Shown in pieces: positions 1 through 9,808 of a stretch of 64,000 nucleotides of DNA. Below the pieces are notes generated by a model. The model was given only the letters and a program-made list of their open reading frames with translations, was not told where the DNA came from and did no database searches. Made by a program: the position numbers and the translations under genes. The DNA is from Phylloscopus collybita (lineage: Eukaryota > Chordata > Aves > Passeriformes > Phylloscopidae), in NCBI GenBank assembly GCA_027886175.1, contig JAJNNQ010000028.1:1364001-1428000 (forward strand), written 5' to 3'. Position 1 is the first letter of the stretch. Every line of letters starts with the position of its first letter.

Positions 1-548
1 CCCCAAAAACCAAAACCTTTCAAAGCAGCTGAAGCTGCCGACCGTGCAAAGGCACCCAGGAAATGATGACTGCTCATTGTGCTGGGAGAGGGACCTGGTG
101 CCAGCGAGTGTTTTTGGAAGGGTTTGTCTCACTTCCTGTCAAATCAATATTTATTCACAAATCTATTTGTTTGCTTTTGTCATTGAAAACTCTTGTGGGC
201 TTTTTTTTTTCCCTCTGTGTGTGTGTGTGCGCGCGTTGTTTTGTTCCCCTTGTGTATTTTTGGCTGCACAGCGCTGGCGAGGGGGGCTGCCACAGCCTTT
301 TCCTGGCTCCAGTCTTTCCAGCTGCTTCTCCTAACCCGTGGTTTTGAGTCTCTTTTGTAAGGTGGGACCTGCCTGGCAGCTCTCCTCTGCCTGGGCACGG
401 CTTCCTCCCCGCTCCCCCCCACTTGCCCTTGGGCTGGAGGTGATGATGGATAGGAAGGGGTTGACCTCAGTGAACATGAGCAGTGTTTTTCCATTCCTGT
501 GCTATGGATCACGGTGTGGAACAGGGGTGTGGAAGAGATCAACCTCAC

Positions 549-690
549 AATCATAGGATCACAGAGTGGTTTGGCTTGGCAGGACATTAAAGCCCATCCC
601 ATTCCATCCCCTGCCATCAGCAGGGACACTTCCCACTGTCCCAGGCTGCTCCAAGCCCTGTCCAGCCTGGCCTTGGGCACTGCCAGGGCT
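549..690 (-). mobile_element. CR1 LINE 3' fragment
   Basis: On the minus strand this reads as the 3' end of a CR1 non-LTR retrotransposon: a segment on 'gggacagtgggaagtgtcc', then 'ggcaggggatgg', ending in the degenerate 'tgatcctatgatt' tail typical of CR1. It is 5'-truncated, as most copies are, and non-coding. Confidence 0.75.
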
Positions 691-1249
691 GGGGCAGCCA
701 CAGCTTTGGTCCTTCTTGACTTCCACCATGCCCACCAACCTTCCCCTTCGTTTCTTTTCCATTTCACTGTGAGTGAAACAAACTGGAGCCTCACCCTCCC
801 TCAGCTGCTCTCCCTTCTCCTCTCCTCCTCCATCCCCTGACTCATTCCTGATGCCCAAGCCCATCCTCTGCTGTTTGCTCCCTCCCTGCCCCTGCTCTCC
901 CCTCCTCTCTGGTTCATTTGTGGGCAGGGACAAAGGGGATGTGGCTCCTCTCCCTCCTTCCCTGCTGGGGTTGGGGATGCTGGCCCAGCCCTCTGCACCT
1001 GCCCAAAGCTGCAGGACGGGGATGGGGCCCTGACAGAGCTGCAGGTGGGGATCAAACTGGGATTTTTCAGAGGACCTGCTATGCCTCAGGGTGTGAGGAG
1101 AGCTCTGCCTCCTCCTGGGTTTGTCTGCCGAGCCCCATAGCTGGGATGTGATTTATCTGCCCCCAGCCAAATCACGCAAAGCTAAATTGAGCTGTGGCAG
1201 GCGAAAGTGTGAAGCGTATTATTAGGAACAGGGAGCTCTTGTTCCACAG

Positions 1250-1270
1250 CTGCTGCTGCTGCTGCTGCTG
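1250..1270 (+). repeat. (CTG)7 microsatellite
   Basis: Seven perfect CTG units followed by CCG. The flanks (about 1180-1345) are AT-rich, with TTAATTA-like and ATTAG motifs. The run lies in non-coding DNA. Confidence 0.85.
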
Positions 1271-2429
1271 CCGTTGGTAATTAATGTTTGAGGAATTGCA
1301 GATCTTCATTAGGAGAACAATTAGATTAACGAGGGAGCTCGAGCTGAGGCTGTAGTGGGGAAGGGCTTGGGGGGGGGGGGAGGCGTTAAAAACAAAATAA
1401 AATCCCTCCCTGGCACCCTGCCTCGCTGCTCCAGAGATGTGCTGATGCTCTTGGAGGCGCTGGGAGGAGACTGGCCCGTGACAGGCACTCACAGACCTGT
1501 GCTGGGGAGGAGCCTGTGGGGAGGAAAGCAGCAATCCATGATTGTCATAAATATTTCAGGCAGCCCAGCACCCATGGCTGGCCACAGCTCAGGGTTATTA
1601 GCAGAGAGAGCTTTGGGCAGAGGCTGCTCAGGGCTCTGCGAGGTCCTGGCCTTGCATCATTAAAAGCTTTAATTGGTGTCCTTGTTGCTGGAATCACTGA
1701 CCCCTTCCAGGCAAGAGCAGCCTGGCCACGAGGTATCACCTGCAGGGCCTGGGCTTAATTCAGGCCAATAAACAGGCCTGAAGTTGAGGGATTTAAGAGG
1801 CTTCTTAATAATATTCTTTCAGAGAGAGTTGTTTGGGGCTCCCCCCAACCCCCTGCCTCCTTCCCTGTGTCCTGCCCCCTGTGCTGGGTCCATCCATGAA
1901 CCTGCAGCAGCTTTGCCCTCACACAAGCAAGGTGCTCACAGCTGGCTGATGAGCAGGATGCAGCAGGAATTCACTCAGGATAAATGAACCGTTTAGAGAG
2001 GTTGTAAAATCACAGAAAGTACCGACAGAAGGGAGGTTGGAAGGTCAATTAGTCCCTCTCGCTGGCCCAAGGCAGCAGCGTGTGTTTGGAAGTCATTGCA
2101 GGCAGATGCATGCCTGGCCTTCCTAAAAAACCTGCAGTGGTGGTGTCTCCATCCCTGGGCTGTTCCCTGGGGCCCTGGCTGTGGCCCCACTGCTGGCTCA
2201 GCCCCCCACAGCCTCCCCCATGGGGCACCAGCAATGTCCTCCCACTGGGAGATGCTCCAGGGACCCCTCTGGGGCAGCCCAACCGTGCCCAGCTTCTGGT
2301 GAAAGGGGTGGAATGGAGGTTTTCCATCTCTTCTGGTTTTAGGAAATTTAACCAGAGGAAACTCCTGCTCTCCAGCAAGGTGGGGATCCCTGAGTGCTGC
2401 CAACAGGTCTGAGCTGGGATGGTTCCACC

Positions 2430-2520
2430 TTCTGCTGGAAGATGTCCCTGCTCATGGCAGGGGATGGGAGCAAAAGGATCTTTAAAGTCCCTGCCAACCC
2501 AAACCACTCTGGGATTCTGA
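2430..2520 (+). mobile_element. CR1 LINE 3' fragment
   Basis: Contains the CR1 end motifs 'tgtccctgctcatggcagg', 'atctttaaagtccctgcc' and 'aacccaaaccactctggg', followed by 'attctga'. It is a short 5'-truncated copy in plus orientation. Confidence 0.75.
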
Positions 2521-5500
2521 GTGGGAGACTGGAGGTCAGCTCCCAAAAGCAGAGAGAGTTGGGTACAGGGTGTTATAAATCCCAGAGGTGTTGGGGTGGC
2601 TGAGCTCCTGCTGACCCCTGTCTTCCCTCCAGCCCCAGGAGAAAGCTGGAAGTTTTGCCTTTCAGGGGACGGCAGATTTCTCCCTTCAGTAATTGATGGG
2701 GACAAAAAAAAAAAAAAAAAAAAAAAAAAGAAAGTTGCATTTCCTGGCGACTCCAGATGGTGCAGTGACAATAAAGCCATTTTCTGCAATATGGTGGTTC
2801 CTGCGTGTCCCAAGGAGAGATTTGTTGTTGGAGCTGTTCCTGTTTGGCTCGGTGCCCCTGAGGATGGACGAGTCACTCCAGAGCTCTGGCTCAGGGTTGG
2901 GGGCCCTGGGAAGCTCCTGCAGCCCTGATGAGCAAGAGGGGAAGAATCTGCTGTGGTGAGGCAGTGCTCTGCCTTGCCCTGCTGGAAGTGGAGGGCACAC
3001 AGCACCCTCCTCCCCGGGGCAGGCACAGCCTGTGGATGGTCCTCACCTGCCCAGGAAATATTATTGCATGTTTAATTCATGGCACTGCAAAAAACATCGC
3101 TGGGAATGCTCAGCCAGCCTCCTCGGAAACAACCAAAAAAAAAAAAATCCCCCTGCCTGAGCCTTCTGATGATTGACTGCCACAAAGACACCGAGATGAT
3201 CTCAGCAGCTTGTCAGAAAAAGCCCTGGTGTTGGGTTTAAAGTAAAATATAAAACGACGTGCCAAGCAGGTGGAGGCTTTCTGGATGTTGGGTAATGGGA
3301 AGGTTCTCCCGTGGTGCTCTCACAAGCTCCTTTCCTACAGCCTGCTCCAGCAGGGATGTTATCAATCTCCAAATGCTTATAAATGTTTCAAGGCACCTCT
3401 GCTGCATGCCTGGCGTGCCTGGGCTGTGCATGGGCTGCTGTGTCCCAGCCACTGGCAAGCAGCAGCCACCTCTGGGCTGGGATGTCTCCACAGCTGCTCG
3501 GAGCAGAAAGGGAGGAATACCAGATTCAGTAGCAACAATACTAGCTGGGTGAGAATCAGGCTGCCAGGCAGGAGCTGGAGCACTGTGAGGATGGTGTTAC
3601 TCCCAGTTTCTGCCTAGTTACCAGCCTCTTAATTTTGCAGCTCGTACAGAAGATGAAAATGGCAGCAGAGCCCTGCCTGGCTGAGCTGCTGGGCTCGGAA
3701 GCGCCCCTGGCTTGTGCCATCTGGGGGTTGCTTGCACGTTGGTGTGGTTGGTGGAGCTGCAGTTCAGTGTTGTGAGGGTGATTTCTGGAGGCACCTGCTG
3801 CAGCTGGGGCTCTCTGCAAGGATGTGACAAGAGCCAGAGGCTTCCCCAGACAGACAGCCCAGAATGAAATCAGAGGGAAAGCAAGCGCAGAGCGTGGACG
3901 TGGCTTCCTGACCCCGCTGCTGACCTTAAGCAGTGCAGCCTAAGACTCTGTCCAGTCTGTTCTGGTGTCTACTGGTCTGCAGGGCTCCACCAGCCCAAGC
4001 AGTGACCCAGCATCCTCCCAGCTTAGCTCTTAAATTCAGATGAGATCACGACAGCAAGTGATGGATGAGGTTTTTTCTTTCTCTCCTCCTTTCTTAATCT
4101 CCCCTGGCTGGTGGGTCTGAGACACAGGATTCCTGCCAGAGCAAGGGAAGGGATTTGCTCATCTTCTGTCTTGCAAGCTCAAAACCAAATCCTCTTTATG
4201 GAATTTAACCCCCTGTGTTGGCTGGCAGGGCTGGAGCGCCTGGCACACACGGGGAGGGAATGAACGCTGAAGGAGAAGGCAGGGTGAGCTCCAGAGGGGA
4301 GGTCCAGGAATGACATCCCAGTGCCCTGGGGGTGCACTCTGAGTGGGGCTTGATGGCAGCACCTTGATCCTGAGGTGGGCAGAAGGCAGCTGGAGGCATC
4401 GCTGGACCTGTGGCTGCCCCCCGTGTCCTTGCAGGCTGCAGCCCCGGGGAAGAAGACAACATTTCCTAATAACCTTGATTAGCTTTCCTTGCTGGTCACT
4501 AATCAGCAAGATGCAAGCCGTGGTGATGAAGCCAGGGACAAAGGAAGACAAGCCTCTTTATCCTTCTTACTGCGGCTCAGCGTGCCGGCCTCGCCCGCAG
4601 GATTTGCCGGGGTGCCACTCACCCTCCTGGCTCCTTCCCTCACTGGAGAACAGCTCTGCCTCTTCCATGGGAGAGGGGCTGTGAGGAAGGCAAACAGCTC
4701 ATTCCACAACGATTCTCATTTCACAACCATCAGATGGCAATTAGGGGAAACTCGGTGCGTTCGCTGCTTTTATTTCCTGCCGTTTGTTTTTGCTGGTGAG
4801 CAGAGCGCTCTGCCCAGGGACTGCAGCATCTCCCAGCCTGGTGCTCAGGGATGTGCAGACAAGAGTAGCCGTGAGGTCCACAGGCCCTCAAAAAAAAGGA
4901 AATTTATTTCTTTTCTTTTTTGTTTCCCAAGGCTCTTGGCTCGCGTGTATGTGGGCTGGGGATGTTCCTGGGCTGGAATTCAGGAGAAAGGAGGGACAGT
5001 CCCTCTGCATCTCAGGTGTAGAGGACCCCAAAGATGATAATTTATCAAAGATGATAAATTTAACTCCCCCAGGGAGTTAATTTTTGCTCTTAATATAAAC
5101 CCAGACCAACTTTGCCATCCTCCATGGAAGCCTCTCTGGGTTCAGTGGGCTGGGAGGGAGCAGGCTCCTTGCCTGGGGCTGGTTAAAGTCTCCCAGGTTG
5201 TTGTGTTTAGAGAGAGTTTTGTGTTTTGGTGTGAGGTGTGTGCCTAGGTGCAGTTTGGGGATTTTGGGGGTTATTTCACTCATAACTCATATTGTTGGGG
5301 ACTGTTTCTACCTGGGGACCAGCACACGCAGCTGGAACTGATAAAGCACCCTCATGTTCCTAATTAACTTTCTTGAACATTCTTTTCTTCCATTCAATTT
5401 TTCATCTGTTTCTTGGTTTTTTTGGTGTTTTTTTTTTTTTTTTTTTTGGTTGGTTGGTTTTTGTTTGGTTGGTTTTTTGTTTGTTTGGGGTTTTTTTGTG

Positions 5501-6459
5501 TTTTTTTTTTTTTTTTCTTTTTTTCTTTTTTTCTTTTTGCTTGGGCTGTGGGCTGGTGGAAGATGCAGCAGCAGTAGGGGAGCAGGTAGCCACACTCAGC
5601 CATGCTCCTGCCTGGAGCAAAGGATCTCTGTGGGGCTGGGACTGGCCTCCCATGCTCCTGGGCTGGCTGCTGGGGCTGGGAACCCACTGCTTGTCCTCAG
5701 GGGATGGTTTGCACAAGACTTTTTGGTAAGAAACCACCTCTTTTGTGAGAAACCAGTTTAAATTGTCCTCAGAGGGCTTTTAGGAGCTGGAGGAAAGCCA
5801 GGCAGGTGTTTCTCAGCAGGTGAGCTCCTGTCAGCTCCGGGATGGGCTTTGCCCCCTGCTTGCACAGAGCTTTTGGGGTGAAGGAAGGGGCTGCCATTCC
5901 CTCCTGCTGAACACAAAGGGAGTCCCTGTGCAGACCTGGCAGAGCAGTTTGGAGGGTGGAGAAGGTCACAAGATGCAGCAGCATCCAAATTTCTGTGTGA
6001 AGGGAGCAGGAAGCCAAAGCTGGAGGGATTAGCCTGGTCAGAGGGACTGATGCCATCTGGATGGGCTCTTCCCAGTGCAGGTCATCTTCGTGCCATGCTG
6101 CAAGCCAGGAGAGCACCAGTTCCTCATTGCTCTGTGGTTTTCTCTCATATGTTCTTAGTTGGACACGCACAGATGTGAGGCCAGGCAGCCTTTCCTCCCC
6201 AGGAATGTGGAGCTGATCTGAACCTGCATTTGATCTCAGAAAAAGGCTTTTCCTTAGCTTGGAGTCCAGACATGAGAGAGGCTGTTGCACTTTTGTCGGT
6301 GTGGGCAGCAAAAGCAGCTGCTTGGTTGGGCTCTTTGTTGAGTTTTTGTCATTTTTTTGTCTTTTTTTTTTTTTTTTTCCCTCTGCTGAGTGCAGTAACC
6401 CAGTGCCAGCCACCGGCCCAGGGCCCAGGTTTGGGGTGCAGGTGCTTTGGGAGGGGGAT

Positions 6460-6645
6460 GTTTGGCTACCTTGGTCCTCACTGCTTAAAGAGGGAAACGC
6501 TGAAAGGCAGGGACACACACTGGGAGGGGCCAGAACCGTGCGAGGGTTTGCACAGAAACACAGAAATGCTTTGGGTTGTGAGGGACCTTAAAGATCCTGT
6601 TGCTCCAAGCTGTCAGTGACAGGGATCCCTTCCTCTAGAGCTGGA
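6460..6645 (-). repeat. Inverted duplicate arm 1 (CR1 tail plus flank)
   Basis: The reverse complement matches 9620-9808 almost base for base. The differences I see are a short block near the middle, one 3-bp AGC duplication and a few substitutions. About half of the unit is a CR1-like tail ('gatctttaaggtccctcac'). The rest is unique-looking sequence beyond that tail. This arm ends 22 bp before the first LTR of the tandem pair. Confidence 0.8.
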
Positions 6646-6667
6646 TGCTCAGAGCCCCATCCAGCAG

Positions 6668-6957
6668 TGTAGCCCTGGTTGGTGCCTGAGATGTTTTGGT
6701 TTCTCTGAAACTCTTTTTTCCCAGAGAGTTTTCTGTCAACAAGAGACACGTTTTCCTGACTGTAACCTTTGTTTGCATTCCTTTCCCTGGGAGGGACTTC
6801 TTCTTGATGTCTCTCTGACTTGACCAATGTGATGGAAGAAATTTGTCTTTGTTTCACCCACTGGGTTGTTCTCTGTAGAACAGCATAAAAGGGAAGAAAT
6901 TCCTGGAAATAAATGAAGTCATTGTCAGCCTGCTGAGTCGGAGTCTGTGTCAGTTGT
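6668..6957 (+). mobile_element. ERV solo LTR, copy 1 of a tandem pair
   Basis: About 290 bp starting TGTAGCCCTGG and closely matching the LTRs at 32568 and 34775. Inside are a TATA-like 'cataaaaggg' and an AATAAA polyadenylation-type motif about 20 bp later, consistent with U3-R-U5 in plus orientation. The last roughly 20 bp seen in the other copies are missing, and a second LTR begins at once. No internal retroviral genes are present. Confidence 0.8.
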
Positions 6958-7203
6958 TGTAGCCCTGGTTGGTGCCTGAGATGTTTGATTTTTCTGAAAC
7001 TCTTTCCCAGAGAGTTTTCTGTTTTCCTGACTGTAACCTGTATTTACATTCCTTTCCCTAGCAGGGACTTCTCCTTGATGTCCCTCTGACTTGACCAACG
7101 TGATGGAAGAAGTTTATCTTTCTTCCACCCACTGGGTTGTTCTTTGTAAAACAGCATAAAAGGGAAGAAATTCCTGGGTAATAAGCACAGTCATTGTCAG
7201 CCT
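6958..7203 (+). mobile_element. ERV LTR, copy 2 of the tandem pair (truncated)
   Basis: Starts again with TGTAGCCCTGG, directly abutting the preceding LTR. It has a small internal deletion that removes the 'acaagagacacg' segment of the family and loses the 3' end after 'cattgtcagcct'. It keeps the 'cataaaaggg' and 'gtaataa' motifs. No clean target-site duplication could be paired around the tandem. Confidence 0.75.
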
Positions 7204-7812
7204 CTGGTAATCTGGAGCAGGTCACAGCCTGGCCTTGTGCAGGTGCTGTGGGAGGGGGTTGGTGGTGCTCTCAGCAGTGCTTTCTGTCAGGAGCTGCTGC
7301 TGGTTCTGCTGGCTGGGCTGTGGCTGATGGGTGGGATGCAGTCTGTGCCCCAAGGAGCTCCCAGCCTGTCAGGCAGCTAAGCTGGGCCTAATGATGAATG
7401 GCTTCCTAAATAAATAAATAAAGCTCAGAGGCAGGGGAAAAAAAAAAAAAAGAAAGGTGAAGTATTACCCTGGACCACAAGGCAATTCAGCTGGCGAGTT
7501 CTGGTTTGCTGGGAAATGCTGTGTTTGTGTGGGAGCCAGGGGAAGGGGATGGGGAGCGTGGTCCTGGGTCAGATCCTTCCTTCCCTCTGTGCATCCTGGA
7601 GAGGATGAGCCTGCAGAGGAGAAGCCACATCTGCTCTGCACTGGTCCAGGAGGATGCTCCTGGGATTTCTGCTCGTTCTGGTGTTGCCTCTGTCCCAACT
7701 TACAGCAGGGTCCTTCCAGGTCCTTTGGGGTCCTCCCAGGGCTGTGGCTGCAGCCCCCCAGGGCGTGGATGGGCTCCCTCAGCAGGGTGCAGCCAGGCCA
7801 AGGCAGCTGTGC

Positions 7813-7850
7813 TTCCTCCTCCTCCTCCTCCTCTTCCTCCTCCTCCTGGT
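7813..7850 (+). repeat. (CTC)n-rich microsatellite
   Basis: A run of CTC/TTC triplets. It makes artificial Leu-, Ser- or Glu-rich peptides in overlapping frames and is not a coding sign. Confidence 0.8.
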
Positions 7851-8176
7851 GCTGATCTCGGTGCCCTGTCCGTGCTGGGCTGCACCTGCTGAGCTGCTCC
7901 TGACACATCAGTGCCTGTCACAGCTGTCACTGCAGGGCAGGGGGGAATTAATTCCTCCTGACCACCCAAAGATCCCAAGCCAGCCTGGAGCTCTCCTGGT
8001 GTCTGGCTCCTCCTGCAGTGACCACGGTTTAACCCTCTCTGTGCCATCGCTGCCCCAGGCAGGGAGCAGCATCTCTCAGAACACCCAGGGGGCAGTGCCC
8101 CAAAATGCCCCTTGTGCCTTGGGGATGGTGCTGGGCACTTCACACACCTGGGAGGACCAGAAATGCCACAGGGGAA

Positions 8177-8242
8177 AAGAAGAGAGAGAGAGAAAGAGAG
8201 AGAGAGAGAGGGAGGGAGAGAGGCTCTGTGTGTGTGTGTGTA
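8177..8242 (+). repeat. Compound (GA)n-(TG)n microsatellite
   Basis: A purine-rich GA/GAGG run of about 45 bp is followed by a short TGTGTG run. Simple-sequence DNA with no feature attached. Confidence 0.85.
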
Positions 8243-8747
8243 CGTGCAAACAGCGAGCTGTCTCAGTGTGCAGTTTCCTCTGGTTTCCCACATTGTAAAA
8301 AGGGATAATACTGTCATATTAAAGCACTTGGAGATCTGGGGATGAAAAGCAGCGAATAGGACCGAGACAGTCCTGATCAAAGCTCTTTTCTTTTTTTTTT
8401 TTTTTTTTTTTTTTCCCCTCCATCTGTGTTTGTTTCCCCATGGAAGATAATACTCTGCCTCTTTCTTGTAAATATTTTTTTAAGATCTAAGTAACTCGGT
8501 GATAGATAAACAGCCATGCTTCAGTCTGAAGGATCTTTGCTGCCTGCTCTAATTGTGTTTGCCAAACCCCTGGCCTGCCTTTGGGAGTGGCTTGGGGAGC
8601 TGCATTCCAGCCCAGAGGAGAAACTCTGTCCAGCAGCTTTGGGGAGGAAGGCCCAGACTTGGAAATGCTCCATCACCTCCTTTTTTTATTTTTTTTTTTG
8701 GGCGGGCAGGATCAGACATCTTTAGAGATCTGCACTGCCAGGGGAGC

Positions 8748-8892
8748 TTGGTGTGGCTGCCCCATCCCTGGAAGTGCCCCAAGCCAGGCTGGCTGGGTAC
8801 CCTGATCCTGTGAGTGGCATCCCTGGCTGTGGCAGGGAGGGTGGAACGAGGTGATCTCTGAGCTCCTTTCCAGCCCAAACCACCCTGTCCTT
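8748..8892 (+). mobile_element. CR1 LINE 3' fragment (diverged)
   Basis: Order of motifs: 'gctgccccatccctggaagt', 'gtggcagggagggtggaac', 'tgatctctgagctcctttcc', 'agcccaaaccaccctgtc'. This is the CR1 3' order with more divergence than the other copies, in plus orientation. Confidence 0.65.
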
Positions 8893-9585
8893 CCATGGCA
8901 TGGGCTGTGCAGGGCTCCAGAGCCACTCTGGCACCTCCTTGTCCCCCAGCACCAACGGGGAAGGTGCCAGGTCCCTCTCCCAGCCCTGCCAAGGACAGGG
9001 TGCTGGAGAGGAGCAAGCTGCAATTGTGGGGTAGTGAATTCAAATTTCATCTCTGCCCTCCCCAGGGGAGGTGACAAATGAGCTGGTGGTTGTGCTAAAA
9101 GCTTTTCTTTCTCTCTTTAAAGAGGTTGCTGGGAGGAAATGAAGTGACCCACTGACCTCTGTTAATACACAGCACAAACTAAGCTGGTGCTGCTGGAAGG
9201 AAGAGCCCTCAGTGCAGCCCTCTGCCTGCAAGGTGTTTGCTTCCATTGATGTGTCTAATGGGAGCAATTCTCCCACAGCAGCTGCTGAAAATGAAGATAT
9301 TTAATCATCCCCTAGATCCAAGTGGAACTTTTTGCAGAGAATTTCTTTAAAATTGCCCTTCTCCTTTTCACAGGCAGGTGAAACAGAAGAGAAGCCCAAG
9401 TGCTTTTTTTTTTTTTTTCGTGATTTTTTTTTTTTTTTCTTCCAAGTTGTTGTGTTCTAACGAATCTGAAATGAAGTCATGGTCCCTCCCTCCTGGATTT
9501 TATTTTTTTTTCAAATGCAGAGCAAATGTTTCAATTACCAGCTCCATGGGGGCTAAGAACAAGCAGCATATGGCAAAATGTTGCC

Positions 9586-9712
9586 CAGAGAGGTTGTGGA
9601 CTCCCCATCCCTGGGAGTGTCCAGCTCTAGAGGAAGGGATCCCTGTCACTGACAGCTTGGAGCAACAGGATCTTTAAGGTCCCTCACAACCCAAAGCATT
9701 TCTGTGTTTCTG
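9586..9712 (+). mobile_element. CR1-like tail, internally deleted
   Basis: Begins with 'agaggttgtggactccccat', a CR1 signature, and then jumps to 'gcttggagcaacaggatctt'. It ends with octamer-like 'tttctgtgtttctgtg'. The central CR1 segment is missing. From 9620 on it forms part of the inverted duplicate whose partner is at 6460-6645. Confidence 0.7.
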
Positions 9713-9808
9713 TGCAGTTCCTTGCACGGTTCTGGCCCCTCCCAGTGTGTGTCCCTGCCTTTCAGCAGCGTTTCCCTCTTTAGGCAGTGAGGACCAAGGT
9801 AGCCAAAC
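9620..9808 (+). repeat. Inverted duplicate arm 2 (CR1 tail plus flank)
   Basis: Partner of 6460-6645 in opposite orientation, about 3 kb apart. The shared block runs from 'tccagctctagaggaaggg' through the CR1-like tail and about 95 bp past it, ending 'ggtagccaaac'. Because the shared part continues past the LINE tail, this is either a local duplication or a repeat family that carries its own 3' flank. Confidence 0.8.

Noticed and set aside
2049..3026. Minus-strand frame of 325 codons
   Set aside because: It crosses a poly-T/A tract (giving poly-Phe) and a CR1 fragment, and shows no known domain.
5038..5077. Two small adjacent palindromes (AATTTATC/GATAAATT and TTAACTCC/GGAGTTAA)
   Set aside because: The 8-bp arms in AT-rich DNA are not significant alone, with no conserved context visible.
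5354..5761. Phe/Val-rich hydrophobic frames that look like membrane proteins
   Set aside because: They come from T/G-rich low-complexity DNA and have no family match.
8112..8345. Short frames over the GA/TG microsatellite
   Set aside because: Arg/Glu and Cys/Val runs reflect the simple repeat only.
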